From Vibrio echinoideorum (GTDB lineage: Bacteria > Pseudomonadota > Gammaproteobacteria > Enterobacterales > Vibrionaceae), in contig NZ_AP025483.1 in the NCBI RefSeq assembly GCF_024347455.1, positions 2,852,001-2,916,000 on the forward strand: 64,000 nt of DNA. The letters run 5' to 3'. The notes beneath the pieces were generated by a model. It did no database searches and was not told the DNA's origin. It saw nothing but the letters and a program-made list of their open reading frames with translations. How positions within the stretch are numbered: the stretch's first letter is position 1; each line of letters begins with the position of its first letter. Both the position numbers and the translations under genes were made by a program. Shown piece by piece: positions 1 through 9,950 of the stretch.

Positions 1-1
1 A

Positions 2-604
2 CTAGTAGGTCGTCAAGCCCCTGATTTTACTGCAGCAGCTGTTCTAGGTAACGGCGAGATCGTTGATAACTTCAACTTCGCAGAATTCACTAAAGGTAAG
101 AAAGCGGTAGTTTTCTTCTACCCACTAGACTTCACTTTCGTTTGTCCTTCAGAGCTAATCGCTTTCGACAACCGTCTAGAAGATTTCCAAGCTAAAGGCG
201 TTGAAGTAATTGGTGTTTCTATCGATTCACAATTCTCTCACAACGCATGGCGTAACACTGCTATCGCTGATGGCGGTATCGGTCAAGTTAAATACCCTCT
301 AATTGCTGACGTTAAGCACGAGATCTGCAAAGCATACGATGTTGAGCACCCAGAAGCAGGCGTTGCTTTCCGTGGTTCTTTCCTAATCGACGCTGACGGC
401 CTTGTACGTCACCAAGTAGTTAACGATCTTCCACTAGGTCGTAACATCGACGAAATGCTACGCATGGTAGACGCACTAAACTTCCACGAGAAGAACGGTG
501 AAGTTTGTCCTGCACAATGGGAAGAAGGCAAAGCAGGTATGGACGCATCACCAACAGGTGTTGCAGCGTTCCTATCTGAGCACGCTGACGACCTAAGCAA
601 GTAA
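2..604 (+). CDS. 2-Cys peroxiredoxin (AhpC/Prx1 type), 5' end cut by window
   Basis: Thiol peroxidase of the typical 2-Cys peroxiredoxin family, reducing hydrogen peroxide and organic peroxides in the cytoplasm. Reading from base 2, 200 codons are open before the stop. The peroxidatic cysteine lies in the FVCPSE motif (about residue 48 of the visible part) and the resolving cysteine in EVCPAQW near residue 169. The visible N-terminus (LVGRQAPDF) matches the usual start of the family, so only one or two residues are probably missing. A strong hairpin terminator follows about 120 bases after the stop. The family assignment is secure. The specific electron donor (AhpF, thioredoxin or other) cannot be told from this sequence. 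Confidence 0.95.
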   Translation, partial: LVGRQAPDFTAAAVLGNGEIVDNFNFAEFTKGKKAVVFFYPLDFTFVCPSELIAFDNRLEDFQAKGVEVIGVSIDSQFSHNAWRNTAIADGGIGQVKYPLIADVKHEICKAYDVEHPEAGVAFRGSFLIDADGLVRHQVVNDLPLGRNIDEMLRMVDALNFHEKNGEVCPAQWEEGKAGMDASPTGVAAFLSEHADDLSK

Positions 605-906
605 TTACCTCTTAAGCCCGAACTCAACACGGGTTAATGGTTGGAAGACTCTCTATAAAGAGAAATAAAGCATAAGCTAATAGCGCAAAGCGCACCGCCA
701 ATCAGTTAAGAAGTAAAGTCCTATTAAAAGCCCGAAGTTAACGCTTCGGGCTTTTTGTTTTTACACGACCTCACCACTCCCCTACCTGAAAGTGAATTGG
801 GGTAGCGACCAAGCAAAACTTTACCCCTATTTCCCTCTGCTAACACCTATTCAAAATCATACCTAGATTGCTATTATTTAGTCAGTATCTCTTTAAATGA
901 GCAAAT
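605..906. other. Gap between peroxiredoxin gene and cutC
   Basis: No open reading frame with coding character is visible. The left part is the 3' untranslated region of the peroxiredoxin gene and ends in a hairpin terminator. The right part, about 145 bases, should hold the cutC promoter, but I could not pick out convincing promoter hexamers. Confidence 0.6.
727..761 (+). terminator. Rho-independent terminator of the peroxiredoxin gene
   Basis: Perfect 11-bp inverted repeat (727-737 with 744-754, AAAGCCCGAAG / CTTCGGGCTTT) around a 6-base loop. It runs into a T-rich stretch on the plus strand. Confidence 0.9.
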
Positions 907-1653
907 ATGATGAACATCGAAATTGAAGTCTGTATCGATAATTTAGAATCCCTACACAACGCACTGTCGGGTGGCGCAAATAGAATCGAGCTTTGCTCGT
1001 CATTAGCACTTGGCGGATTAACTCCTAGCTTCGGTATGATGAAGCAAGCGGCAAAAATTTCGTCCGTTCCTGTCTACGCGATGATACGACCAAGACAAGG
1101 TGACTTCATTTTCGACGATGATGACGTGATCTGTATGCTTGAAGATATTGAAGCTTGTTCAAGTGCTGGGTTGAATGGAGTGGTTCTGGGCGTATTAGCA
1201 CCGAACGGAAGTATTGATATGCCAAAAATGCTGCAACTGGCAGACAAGGCTCACTCGTTGAACTTAGGAATTACGTTTCACAGAGCCATTGATCAATGTA
1301 CCGATTACCAAGTTGCTTTAGAACAGGTCATAGCGCTCGGCTGTGAACGGATCCTAACGTCAGGGCTTGCTGCCAATGCAGAGCAAGGAATCCATGTATT
1401 AGCTGATATGGTCAAACAAGCCGATGGAAGAATCGATATCATGGCTGGGGCTGGCGTCAACGCAACAAATGCTAAGATTATTCGAAACAATACCCAAGTG
1501 CCTGCACTTCATCTTTCAGGTAAATCGACAAGACCGAGCCGAATGGAAAAGAGCTCTAGTGCTCAAATGGGTAACGATAACGTTGATGATTATCAAATCC
1601 CGGTAACTGATGCTAGAAAAATATCCGATATGAGAGCCGCCCTAGCTATTTAA
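907..1653 (+). CDS. cutC: Copper homeostasis protein CutC family
   Basis: Cytoplasmic TIM-barrel protein of the CutC family, historically linked to copper tolerance; its biochemical activity is still debated. The 248-residue length equals that of the E. coli protein. Family motifs visible are the N-terminal IELC segment, RPRQGDF near residue 60, the TFHRAID segment in the middle, ILTSG, and MAGAGV near residue 180. Two consecutive ATG codons (907 and 910) could each be the start; the second gives MNIEIEVC and is equally plausible. The gene stands alone between the peroxiredoxin terminator and a LysR gene on the same strand. No metal-responsive operator was recognised. Confidence 0.93.
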   Translation: MMNIEIEVCIDNLESLHNALSGGANRIELCSSLALGGLTPSFGMMKQAAKISSVPVYAMIRPRQGDFIFDDDDVICMLEDIEACSSAGLNGVVLGVLAPNGSIDMPKMLQLADKAHSLNLGITFHRAIDQCTDYQVALEQVIALGCERILTSGLAANAEQGIHVLADMVKQADGRIDIMAGAGVNATNAKIIRNNTQVPALHLSGKSTRPSRMEKSSSAQMGNDNVDDYQIPVTDARKISDMRAALAI

Positions 1654-1755
1654 GAGCAATAGCCATTAACAAAAATCTAAGATAACCTCACTGACTAATC
1701 TATCCCGCTAACGTATATTAGGTTTAATAGTGCAGTAAACTTTTCACGGATAGAT

Positions 1756-2685
1756 ATGGCTAAAGACTTATTCAGTACTCTTGATTTAAACCTGTTACGA
1801 ACATTCCTCATCGTTTATCAAGAAAAAAACACCAGAAAGGCTGCGGAGCGTTTATTCGTTTCTCAGCCTGCGGTTAGCCAAGCCCTACAAAAGCTAAGAC
1901 ACCACTTCAACGATGACCTTTTCGTAAAGGTTCATGGAGGATTGCAAGCTACCTCGTTCAGTGAGCAACTCATCAATGAGATAACACCTCACTTTGATGG
2001 CTTGATGACGGCAGTGAATGCATCCAATAAATTTGATCCCAACGACATTGACTACCCTATAAAGATCGCGCTATCTCCTGTGGTACTCGCTTGCTTATCC
2101 GGCACCTTATACAAAGAACTCATGAGCCAAGCGCCAAACTCGAAACTCGAGCTAGTAAGCTGGTCTACTTCATCTTGTGAAGATATACAGAAAGGAGAGG
2201 TTCTGCTAGGCGTGGCTTACGAGCTCCCTTTTACATCAAAAGAGATCTATGTAAAAAAACTGGTTGAGATTACAGGCCGATTATTTGTAAGAAAAGATCA
2301 CCCAATTAAACAAGCTTCAGTGAGTCCTGAAGAATTAGCAGGTTTTGAAATAGCATCAATGATATCTCCCGGCTGGAACGACAGTTTTAGCCATGCGGCC
2401 AACATATTAGAATCACGTTCAATTCCACACAGTATTGGCTTCCGCTCCGAAATGTTGATGGCTATCATCGATGTCGTGGCGAATTCCGATATGTACATGC
2501 CTCATTCCAACCTATTCCCCATAGATAACTATCCAACACTGCGGGCTATAGATGTAAATCTTGATACCAAATATAAAAACATAAGCGTTTACAGCCATAT
2601 ACACACAAAAAATCGTAACAACCCTTTAATATCTTGGCTTTTCGATGTAATCAAAGATGCGCTATTACAACAGATTAATAAGTAA
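1756..2685 (+). CDS. LysR-family transcriptional regulator
   Basis: DNA-binding regulator of the LysR type, 309 residues, the normal length. The N-terminal winged helix-turn-helix covers about residues 8-67, with LDLNLLRTF, the recognition region VSQPAVSQALQKLR, and the LFVK segment. The remainder is the usual effector-binding domain. LysR proteins often control a neighbouring gene, and here cutC lies upstream and a small outer-membrane barrel gene (2812-3369) downstream, both on the same strand. A divergent target, the classical arrangement, is absent. Ligand and targets cannot be deduced from the sequence. Confidence 0.92.
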   Translation: MAKDLFSTLDLNLLRTFLIVYQEKNTRKAAERLFVSQPAVSQALQKLRHHFNDDLFVKVHGGLQATSFSEQLINEITPHFDGLMTAVNASNKFDPNDIDYPIKIALSPVVLACLSGTLYKELMSQAPNSKLELVSWSTSSCEDIQKGEVLLGVAYELPFTSKEIYVKKLVEITGRLFVRKDHPIKQASVSPEELAGFEIASMISPGWNDSFSHAANILESRSIPHSIGFRSEMLMAIIDVVANSDMYMPHSNLFPIDNYPTLRAIDVNLDTKYKNISVYSHIHTKNRNNPLISWLFDVIKDALLQQINK

Positions 2686-2811
2686 TGCTTATTACAGATA
2701 TACGAGAACCTATTTAGCTTAAAAATATAACACTGTTTAATATTCACTCCATCGACAGGGAGTCAATCAAATATAAGGATGCAATAATTAAACATTAAGA
2801 GCGTTATTTAT

Positions 2812-3369
2812 ATGAAATTATTAACTACAGCACTAACCGTTATCGCAATTACTTCTGCTTCATCAGCTTATGCTCAGAAAGACTATTCTGGACATCGTAT
2901 TGGTTTCGGTATTGTTTCTAGTGAAGTCGATCACCTAGATTCTGATTTTTCTCGAAGCGATCTAGGTAACGGGTTAAAGCTCGAATATGGTTATGACATC
3001 AACCGAATCTTTGGTGTGAACATTTCATCCGATACAAGTAAAGACGATGAAAACTATGAAGGCTATGGTTACGAAACTAAAGTTTCAACCATCAAAATAG
3101 ACACTGACATCGGCTATGCATTCTTCCTTAATGGCTTTGATATAAAACCATACGGTGCCATTGGTCTTGCTCGTGTAGAGGAAAAAATTACGTTAAGTAC
3201 ACCTAACGAAAGTAGAAGTATCAAGGACAACAATACTTCGCTACTACTTGGCGCCGGAGTTAGAGCAAATCTTGATTTCGGCCTTTATACCGACCTACGC
3301 TTCAATTTCATCATGATGGATGACTATGACATCGATCAGTTATCTTTTACTGTCGGATATAAGTTCTAA
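2812..3369 (+). CDS. Outer-membrane beta-barrel protein (porin/Opa-like fold)
   Basis: Small secreted barrel protein of 185 residues. It begins with a Sec signal peptide of about 21 residues ending in AYA before QKDYSG. The mature part alternates polar and hydrophobic residues with many Gly, Tyr and Phe, as in eight-stranded barrels of the OmpA/Opa type. It ends in ...FTVGYKF, with the C-terminal phenylalanine typical of proteins assembled by the Bam complex. No peptidoglycan-binding domain is attached. The start at 2812 is supported by the signal peptide. The barrel call is an inference from composition and termini; ligand and function are unknown. Confidence 0.8.
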   Translation: MKLLTTALTVIAITSASSAYAQKDYSGHRIGFGIVSSEVDHLDSDFSRSDLGNGLKLEYGYDINRIFGVNISSDTSKDDENYEGYGYETKVSTIKIDTDIGYAFFLNGFDIKPYGAIGLARVEEKITLSTPNESRSIKDNNTSLLLGAGVRANLDFGLYTDLRFNFIMMDDYDIDQLSFTVGYKF

Positions 3370-3393
3370 GTTCTACTTTCCACCAAATAAACA

Positions 3394-3427
3394 CTTTGTT
3401 CACGATCTGTTTGGGTTGTGAACAAAG
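3394..3427. repeat. 10-bp inverted repeat downstream of the barrel gene
   Basis: CTTTGTTCAC (3394-3403) is perfectly complementary to GTGAACAAAG (3418-3427), with a 14-base loop, 25 bases after the stop codon at 3369. No T-run follows, so it may be a weak terminator or a transcript-stabilising stem. Confidence 0.5.
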
Positions 3428-3592
3428 CAATCATTGCGCACCAATAAGCAGGTATTATCACCGATATAACCAATACGAATTAGCTCAGTCCCTCTAAGCC
3501 AATATAGTATTACGCATTGTCCAGTTACTTCACTGGGTTTATACATGGATCGATCTAATGCTAAGGAGAGCTGAATTTACCTCGGTAGTACC

Positions 3593-4084
3593 ATGAAATT
3601 AAAAACACTCCTTTTAGCTTCCGCTTTATTTTCAACATCTGCATTTTCAAACGGCCTTCACCTATCTCCTGAAGTAAAAATCGGCGCTTACCATGGCTTT
3701 GGAATACAAGCTGGTATTACTGATGTGGCAAACTTGGGTACACTGTACTTAAGCTACTCCCACCTTTGGTATGACAGCAGTCGCTATGACGAAACAGTGG
3801 ATGCTTACCGTGTTGGTATTCAAAATATGTTTGGGCGAAATAAAATTCACGGTTTTCAAGCTGAGATCGGAATGGCCAGCTATGACGGTACGAAAACGCG
3901 TTCAGGTGAAATAGAAGAGAAGACAGCGCATGGTTTAAGCCTTGGTGGAGCTTACGTTTATCAAGCGACACCGATGCTCGGGCTACGTGCTGGCTTTGAT
4001 ATGAATATTTTTGACCACAATAAGACCTTTGTGCCTTACGATACGACCGTCAACCTCAACCTAGGTGCCATCATTAGCTTCTAA
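3593..4084 (+). CDS. Predicted outer-membrane protein, family not recognised
   Basis: A 163-residue protein with an N-terminal signal peptide (MKLKTLLLASALFSTSAFS, cleavage near residue 19). The mature part is rich in Gly, Tyr and aromatic residues with an alternating pattern, ending in GAIISF, so an outer-membrane beta barrel is likely. The ATG follows the sequence GGTAGTACC with no strong ribosome-binding site; GGAGAG lies about 27 bases upstream. Its stop codon is only 9 bases from the convergent phoU stop, and no terminator separates them. I do not recognise the family or a function. Confidence 0.72.
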   Translation: MKLKTLLLASALFSTSAFSNGLHLSPEVKIGAYHGFGIQAGITDVANLGTLYLSYSHLWYDSSRYDETVDAYRVGIQNMFGRNKIHGFQAEIGMASYDGTKTRSGEIEEKTAHGLSLGGAYVYQATPMLGLRAGFDMNIFDHNKTFVPYDTTVNLNLGAIISF

Positions 4085-4093
4085 AGGTAAGTT

Positions 4094-4792
4094 CTATTTG
4101 AGCGCGTCATCTAGGCTTTGATCGCCAAGGTGACGTACATCTTTTCCCTTCACAAAATAGATAATGTACTCACAGATATTTTGGCAACGATCACCTACTC
4201 GCTCAATCGCACGAGCTGACCACATTACTTGTAAAATGTTGGGGATGTTCTTTGGATCTTCCATCATGTAAGTCATCAATTGGCGAATCACCGCTTCATA
4301 TTCAGCATCCAATTTGTCATCAAGCTTATGAACCTCAGCCGCAGCATCAACATCCATTCGGGCAAACGCGTCCAATACCTGATGAAGCATGGTGATAGCC
4401 TGACGGCAAAGAGGCTCTAACGACACATGAAATTTTTGTTCTTTGGTCGAAGGGATCTCAATCGCGCCTTGAGCAATTTTAGAGGCAACATCGCCAATCC
4501 GTTCTAAGTCGGTAATGGTTTTGATGATCGCCATTATCAAACGTAGATCTTTCGCTGTAGGCTGACGTTTGGCAATAATACGAGTGCATGCCTCATCAAT
4601 AGATACTTCCATTGCATTAACTTTATGATCGTCACGAATTACTTTTTTGGCCAGTTCCGCGTCATCTTTATGCAGAGCTTGCATCGCAAAGGACAACTGC
4701 TGCTCTACCAATCCACCCATGGTTAATACGTGTGTACGGATAGATTCTAATTCGACATTAAACTGTCCTGAGATGTGGCGACCAAAATGCAT
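4094..4792 (-). CDS. phoU: Phosphate-specific transport system accessory protein PhoU
   Basis: Cytoplasmic negative modulator that couples the Pst transporter to the PhoR/PhoB two-component system and restrains phosphate uptake when phosphate is plentiful. At 232 residues it has the usual length. The two homologous three-helix PhoU repeats are visible, each with the metal-binding E/DxxxD-type helix ([13 protein letters not shown] near residue 95 and [16 protein letters not shown] near residue 195). It is the last gene of the pstC-pstA-pstB-phoU operon, 88 bases after pstB. Confidence 0.96.
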   Translation of the reverse strand: MHFGRHISGQFNVELESIRTHVLTMGGLVEQQLSFAMQALHKDDAELAKKVIRDDHKVNAMEVSIDEACTRIIAKRQPTAKDLRLIMAIIKTITDLERIGDVASKIAQGAIEIPSTKEQKFHVSLEPLCRQAITMLHQVLDAFARMDVDAAAEVHKLDDKLDAEYEAVIRQLMTYMMEDPKNIPNILQVMWSARAIERVGDRCQNICEYIIYFVKGKDVRHLGDQSLDDALK

Positions 4793-4880
4793 GTCAGCTC
4801 CTTAAAAGAAATGAATAAAGCCGTTTATTTCAGAGTGACTTAGCTCTAGGTGGCTCCGATTAAAACGTTAGCTATACCTG

Positions 4881-5699
4881 TTAACCATACCGACCTGTTA
4901 TGTAGTCTTCTGTTTGATTTTTCAATGGCGACGTAAAGATTGAGTCAGTATCTGAGTACTCGATCAATTTTCCCATATGGATAAACGCAGTGTGATCACT
5001 AACGCGAGCAGCCTGCTGCATGTTATGAGTAACGATAACCACTGTGTACTGTGTTTTCAGATCGTTGATCAATTCTTCAATCGTCAACGTGGAAATAGGA
5101 TCCAATGCCGATGTCGGTTCATCTAACAATAGAACTTCTGGCTCAATCGCCACTGCGCGTGCAATGACTAAACGTTGCTGTTGACCGCCTGACAAGCCAA
5201 ATGCATTTTCATGTAACCTGTCTTTAACTTCGTCCCATAACGCCGCTGCACGTAGTGAACGTTCAACCGCATCATCAAGATCTCGACTGTTACTCATACC
5301 TTGGAGTCTCAAGCCGTAAACCACATTCTCATAGATAGACTTAGGGAAAGGGTTGGGGCGTTGGAATACCATGCCGACACGACGTCTCAATGTCGCCACA
5401 TCGACCTTAGGGTGATACACATTTTTACCATGAAGTTTTACTTTCCCTGAAACCTTACAGCCTTCAACTAAATCGTTCATACGATTAATACAGCGTAATA
5501 GGGTCGACTTACCACATCCAGAAGGGCCGATGAAAGCTGTCACTTGCCCTTTCGGGATCTGCATTGAGATATCATCGAGTGCTTGGCTTTCTTTATAATA
5601 AAGATTCAACCCTTCAATTGAGATAGCGGTTTGCTCCTCAGTTAGGTTATGAACATCTAGTGGTGCTTGGTAACCCAAGGTTTCATTAATTGAGAACAT
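4881..5699 (-). CDS. pstB: Phosphate ABC transporter ATP-binding protein PstB
   Basis: ATPase of the high-affinity phosphate importer, working as a dimer on the cytoplasmic face of PstA/PstC. The 272 residues include a Walker [10 protein letters not shown] near residue 57, the signature LSGGQQQR near 168, Walker [13 protein letters not shown] and the switch histidine in [10 protein letters not shown]. About 20 residues precede the usual PstB start and look like a natural extension. The start codon abuts the pstA stop (5700), so translation is probably coupled. Confidence 0.97.
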   Translation of the reverse strand: MFSINETLGYQAPLDVHNLTEEQTAISIEGLNLYYKESQALDDISMQIPKGQVTAFIGPSGCGKSTLLRCINRMNDLVEGCKVSGKVKLHGKNVYHPKVDVATLRRRVGMVFQRPNPFPKSIYENVVYGLRLQGMSNSRDLDDAVERSLRAAALWDEVKDRLHENAFGLSGGQQQRLVIARAVAIEPEVLLLDEPTSALDPISTLTIEELINDLKTQYTVVIVTHNMQQAARVSDHTAFIHMGKLIEYSDTDSIFTSPLKNQTEDYITGRYG

Positions 5700-7415
5700 T
5701 TAATCTTGTCCTAAGGTTCGGTATTTTTCACGCAAGTTATTACGGATATTAATGGCTGTTAAATTCAAGCCAACGATCACCGTAACCAGTAAAAATGAAG
5801 TCGCATACACTAAAGGTCGTGCCGCTTCGATATTAGAAGTCTGAAAACCAACATCGTAGATATGAAAGCCTAAATGCATGAACTTTCTATCTAAGTGGAT
5901 GTATGGGAACTGACTATCAACAGGTAAACTTGATGCAAGTTTAACAACCCCCACTAACATCAATGGGGCCACTTCACCTGCGGCTCTAGCAATCGCTAAT
6001 ATTAAACCAGTAATAATTGCAGGGCTTGCCATCGGTAACACTATACGCCATAGCGTCTCAAATTGAGTTGCACCAAGCGCCAAAGAACCATGTCTCACCG
6101 CGCTAGGAATTCGCGTCAAACCTTCTTCTGTTGTCACTATCACCACTGGAAGCGTCAATACGGCCAAAGTCAGTGCCGACCAGAGTAATCCAGGAGTACC
6201 AAATGTTGGAGCGGGTAATCGCTCTGCATAAAACAAGCTATCGATAGAGCCACCAATGGTATAAACAAAAAAGCCTAAACCAAAAACGCCATATACGATC
6301 GAAGGAACACCCGCCAAATTGATCACGGCAATACGAATTAAACGGGTCAATGCATTACTTTTCGCGTACTCATGTAGGTAGATAGCAGCAACAACGCCTA
6401 AAGGCATCACCACAATCGACATCAGTATGACAAGTAACACAGTACCAAAAATTGCAGGGAAGACGCCGCCTTCTGAATTTGAGTCTCGAGGATTTTCAGA
6501 TAAGAATTTCCAAACTTGTTTACCCCAATGAGCAACCTTTTCAGGGTAAGACATCTTATTGGGATACCAATAATCCAATATATGACTGAGTGGTATTTCA
6601 ACCTGCTCGCCTGTCATATCTTCCACCAGCAAGCTTTCCACATTCAACTGCGTTCTAAGATGCTCTAGCTTTACTTCTGCTTCATCTAATTGGCGATTTA
6701 ATTCGAGTTTGGTTTCTGTATACGTTTTAAGATAGTCATCACTCACCGACTCATTAAGTTCAAGCTTACGCTTTTCCAAACGCAAGTTTTCCAACTGCCA
6801 GCTAACATTACGTATTTCTTGGTTTACAACGCGAGACGTTTCTTCCCGTAGTGTGTAGGCAAACGCCAAACCGTCTTCAAGCTTTTGATCAATGTTCGAG
6901 TTGAAGGTTCCGGAAGCCGTTTTAAAACCAACAGGTTTACCAAAGAAATACCCACCACGACTGCGCTCAATCACAGCCCATCCAGAGGGTGTGGTTGGCT
7001 CAAGCAAATTAACGTCTAATATAGAAACGAAATCAGCAGGATAGAGCTCTCTGTTTGCAACTTTGATACTTAAGCGCTGTATTAATCCAGTCGAAATATT
7101 TTCTGACGATAAAAGATCATGAGCTTGTGGCACCTGCTCTATCGGTATGTATTTTCGTTCATACAACTGACCGATTAGTACATCTTGCTTTGACACCGTT
7201 TCGTCAAGATCGACAACTAACGATAAGTCTTTAGAGTCGACTTGCCACTGGTACAACGGCGCTGGCCAGAAATAGGTTAACCCTTTCCAACCAATCAACA
7301 ACATTAAACCAAGAACAGAGAGCATACTAATGCTCACTGCACCACCGGTTAACCAGATCCACGGAGAGCCCGACTTAACCCAAGATATTAATGATTTAAG
7401 CTTGTTCATCGCCAC
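5700..7415 (-). CDS. pstA: Phosphate ABC transporter permease PstA, enlarged form
   Basis: Inner-membrane permease subunit of the Pst phosphate importer. At 571 residues it is nearly twice the E. coli PstA length. The C-terminal ~270 residues hold the permease domain, including the EAA-type loop ALGATQFETLWRIVLPMASPAI. An N-terminal membrane anchor (about residues 18-42) is followed by some 250 extra residues predicted to be periplasmic. These include a Glu/Leu-rich heptad stretch (about 185-265) that looks like a coiled coil. This matches the enlarged Pst permeases I recall from Vibrio, Shewanella and Pseudomonas, paired with an equally enlarged PstC. The role of the extra domain is not known to me. 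Confidence 0.93.
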   Translation of the reverse strand: MAMNKLKSLISWVKSGSPWIWLTGGAVSISMLSVLGLMLLIGWKGLTYFWPAPLYQWQVDSKDLSLVVDLDETVSKQDVLIGQLYERKYIPIEQVPQAHDLLSSENISTGLIQRLSIKVANRELYPADFVSILDVNLLEPTTPSGWAVIERSRGGYFFGKPVGFKTASGTFNSNIDQKLEDGLAFAYTLREETSRVVNQEIRNVSWQLENLRLEKRKLELNESVSDDYLKTYTETKLELNRQLDEAEVKLEHLRTQLNVESLLVEDMTGEQVEIPLSHILDYWYPNKMSYPEKVAHWGKQVWKFLSENPRDSNSEGGVFPAIFGTVLLVILMSIVVMPLGVVAAIYLHEYAKSNALTRLIRIAVINLAGVPSIVYGVFGLGFFVYTIGGSIDSLFYAERLPAPTFGTPGLLWSALTLAVLTLPVVIVTTEEGLTRIPSAVRHGSLALGATQFETLWRIVLPMASPAIITGLILAIARAAGEVAPLMLVGVVKLASSLPVDSQFPYIHLDRKFMHLGFHIYDVGFQTSNIEAARPLVYATSFLLVTVIVGLNLTAINIRNNLREKYRTLGQD

Positions 7416-7538
7416 CTACCTTGGACTGTGTCGATATCAACAAAGCTGTCACCATTGTCATGACATGCACAAACACAGATCTCAATTACCTCAGCAAAAT
7501 AATGAGATTCAATAAAATAACGAGATAATGCACCAAAA

Positions 7539-9755
7539 CTACAGAGCACGATATTTATCTCTCAATCTTTGCCTTACCCACTCCGCAACAGAGTTAACCG
7601 CGAACGTGAAAATAAACAGTAAGAGTGCCGCTAGGAACAACAAGCGGAAATGAGACCCACCCACCTCTGATTCTGGTAGTTCAACGGCAATCGTTGCCGA
7701 TAATGTCCTCATCCCTTCCAAAATATTCCAATCGAGAATTGGTGTGTTACCTGTAGCCATTAAGACAATCATGGTTTCGCCAACGGCTCGCCCTAGCCCC
7801 ATCATGACCGCTGAAAAAATACCGGGACTGGCCGTCAATAACACGACATAAATAAGGGTCTGCCACGCAGTCGCACCTAAAGCTAATGAACCATCTGACA
7901 AGTGTTTTGGTACTGAGAAAATGGCATCTTCTGCAATGGTAAAAATCGTAGGAATAACCGCAAAGCCCATAGCGAAACCAACCACTAAGGCATTACGTTG
8001 GTCAAAGTCGATGCCATAACTTGCAAGGAAAGTTCGAATATCACCATCAAATAATAAAGCTTCAATACTGTTGCCACCAGCAAACACTGTAACAACAGTA
8101 ATAACCAAAACAGGTATCAATATCAGCGCATGCCAACCATTAGAGAAGTGACTCGTCACCATCTTCGGTAAACAGAACCAAACAAACCCAGTCAATAATG
8201 TGCTTAATGGCAGCAAGACCATCAATGAAAAGACAGCCGTTAAATGGGTTTCAACGATTGGGGCAAACCAAAGCCCGGCCAAGAAACCAATAATAACGGT
8301 TGGTAAGGCTTCCATCAGTTCAATCGAAGGCTTCACTACTCTTCTCATTCGCGGAGACATAAAGTAGGCAGTATAAATGGCCCCGAGCACAGCAACTGGT
8401 ACTGCAAACATCATGGCGAATAGAGCCGCTTTGATGGTGCCAAAAGTGATAGGGACTAAACTGAATTTCTCTTCAAAATCATCATTAGCAGACGTTGATT
8501 GCCAAACATATTGAGGATCTGGATAACTTTCATACCAGACTTTTTGCCAAAGCGCTGAAAATGAAATCTGTGGGTATTCATTGTCGACCTTAGCAACACT
8601 GATTTTGTCATCGATAAGCGTCGCCAAATGCAATTCATTGGCAGACATCGCTGCTAACTGTGGTGATTTATCGAATGCCCGTTCAAATAGAGAGAGCTTT
8701 TCACTGGTCGTATAGTGACTTTGTATTGTGCCATTCTTATAGAAACTGTAGAAACCTTTCCGATAAGTATCAGGCAAAATAAACTGCACTTCTTCAGCTA
8801 GCTGAAAGTCTCGAATATGAGTCAGACTACGCTGTTCATCTTTCAGTACATCAAACCATTGAGAAACTTGTCCATCCTGATGAGTTACCAGTAGGGAGTA
8901 GGCGCCCGATAATAAATCGATGCTTTTTACGGCATGCTTTGCATCACTCAAACTAAGGTCAATGACTTCTCGAACATTAAAACCAGTATTCGAGAGTTTC
9001 AAAACAGCCAAGTCAGATTGAGAGCGGAGGTATAGAGTTTGTCCATCAGGCGTGACTAATAATTGTTGTTGCAAACCTAGCTTATCCGATAACCATTGGC
9101 TCTTCTTCAAAACATATTCACCCGCGAGATCACGTTGATACCACTTAACGACAACTCGTTGGTCAGTTAACTGAGCAGCAACCGTGATGTCATGTCTATT
9201 TTTAGAAAATGAGAACTTATCGATCACAGCACCATTTGATGAATCACTATTTAAAAATGGTTCAGGTAACTTGATTTGCTCGATTTTCGGCTCAGCTTCA
9301 TTGCCCTTTTGCAGCACAGGCGCACTATACTCTGGGTAGAAGAAAGTCATGTTGCTTGCGCTATCAGCAAAGGCGAACCAATTTTCAGAAGGGGTATTTC
9401 GAGAGAAGGCAATTGGATTGGTTAAGACAGTGCGCTCAAAGTAAGAATGTGCTTTTTGAGAATCTAAATCCCAAAATTGCACCAAACCAGATTTTTCGAT
9501 GGTAAATGCATGTTGGCCGTATTCATCAACAGATAAAGCGATAGGCTCTTCCACACCAACGGTTTTAACGGCTTGGTCCGTCTCTAAGCCAGTATCAGAA
9601 AATACGGGTAAAATGACCATCGCCAAGTAAACAAAGATCAAAACCAAAGCAGCTAAAACGCTGACGCCACCGCATGTCACTGAAAAACGGACGAGACGAT
9701 CTTTCAACCATCTTTTTTTGTCGCGCTCTTTCAATGAAAATTGGGATGAAGCCAT
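7539..9755 (-). CDS. pstC: Phosphate ABC transporter permease PstC, enlarged form
   Basis: Partner permease of PstA in the phosphate importer, 738 residues against about 320 in E. coli. The C-terminal ~300 residues are the permease domain with the EAA loop segment ALGATAWQTLIYVVLLTASPGI. An N-terminal transmembrane helix (about residues 28-52) leads into some 350 extra residues. Recurring segments such as GLVQFWDLDSQKAH and DGQVSQWFDVLKD resemble blades of a WD40-like beta propeller facing the periplasm. It is the first gene of the operon, with a Pho box about 45 bases upstream of the start, so PhoB control under phosphate limitation is expected. A 123-base gap separates it from pstA. Confidence 0.93.
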   Translation of the reverse strand: MASSQFSLKERDKKRWLKDRLVRFSVTCGGVSVLAALVLIFVYLAMVILPVFSDTGLETDQAVKTVGVEEPIALSVDEYGQHAFTIEKSGLVQFWDLDSQKAHSYFERTVLTNPIAFSRNTPSENWFAFADSASNMTFFYPEYSAPVLQKGNEAEPKIEQIKLPEPFLNSDSSNGAVIDKFSFSKNRHDITVAAQLTDQRVVVKWYQRDLAGEYVLKKSQWLSDKLGLQQQLLVTPDGQTLYLRSQSDLAVLKLSNTGFNVREVIDLSLSDAKHAVKSIDLLSGAYSLLVTHQDGQVSQWFDVLKDEQRSLTHIRDFQLAEEVQFILPDTYRKGFYSFYKNGTIQSHYTTSEKLSLFERAFDKSPQLAAMSANELHLATLIDDKISVAKVDNEYPQISFSALWQKVWYESYPDPQYVWQSTSANDDFEEKFSLVPITFGTIKAALFAMMFAVPVAVLGAIYTAYFMSPRMRRVVKPSIELMEALPTVIIGFLAGLWFAPIVETHLTAVFSLMVLLPLSTLLTGFVWFCLPKMVTSHFSNGWHALILIPVLVITVVTVFAGGNSIEALLFDGDIRTFLASYGIDFDQRNALVVGFAMGFAVIPTIFTIAEDAIFSVPKHLSDGSLALGATAWQTLIYVVLLTASPGIFSAVMMGLGRAVGETMIVLMATGNTPILDWNILEGMRTLSATIAVELPESEVGGSHFRLLFLAALLLFIFTFAVNSVAEWVRQRLRDKYRAL

Positions 9756-9801
9756 CTGTTTATCTACCTTTTTTTAGCTACTGACATAATATGTACTTTA
9801 G

Positions 9802-9820
9802 ATGACAGTTATATTACAAG
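9802..9820 (-). promoter_or_regulatory. Pho box upstream of pstC
   Basis: Read on the minus strand the site is CTTGTAATATAACTGTCAT, two direct repeats (TGTAA and TGTCA) 11 bp apart, as in the PhoB consensus CTGTCATAWAWCTGTCAT. A possible -10 (CATATT or TATTAT) lies 8-11 bp downstream, the expected place when the Pho box replaces the -35 element. Confidence 0.85.
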
Positions 9821-9950
9821 TAACGTTAAACAACTGAAACTAATAACAAGTTTGTTAACCCTATTTCTCAAAATAAGATCACGAATTTTGTGAATCGTAT
9901 CGTTCTAAATTAAAATTACACCCTCGACAACCAGCATTCTAGGATTAAGC

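Noticed and set aside
1305..1606. Open frames on both strands inside cutC
   Set aside because: Shadows of the conserved CutC frame.
7330..7515. A 61-codon plus-strand frame over the pstA start
   Set aside because: Antisense to the conserved N-terminus of PstA, with no start signal.
9821..9950. Pho box for ppk
   Set aside because: No pair of TGTCA-like repeats at 11-bp spacing was found on the plus strand. The TCAC...GTGA symmetry near 9889 has the wrong orientation for CRP.
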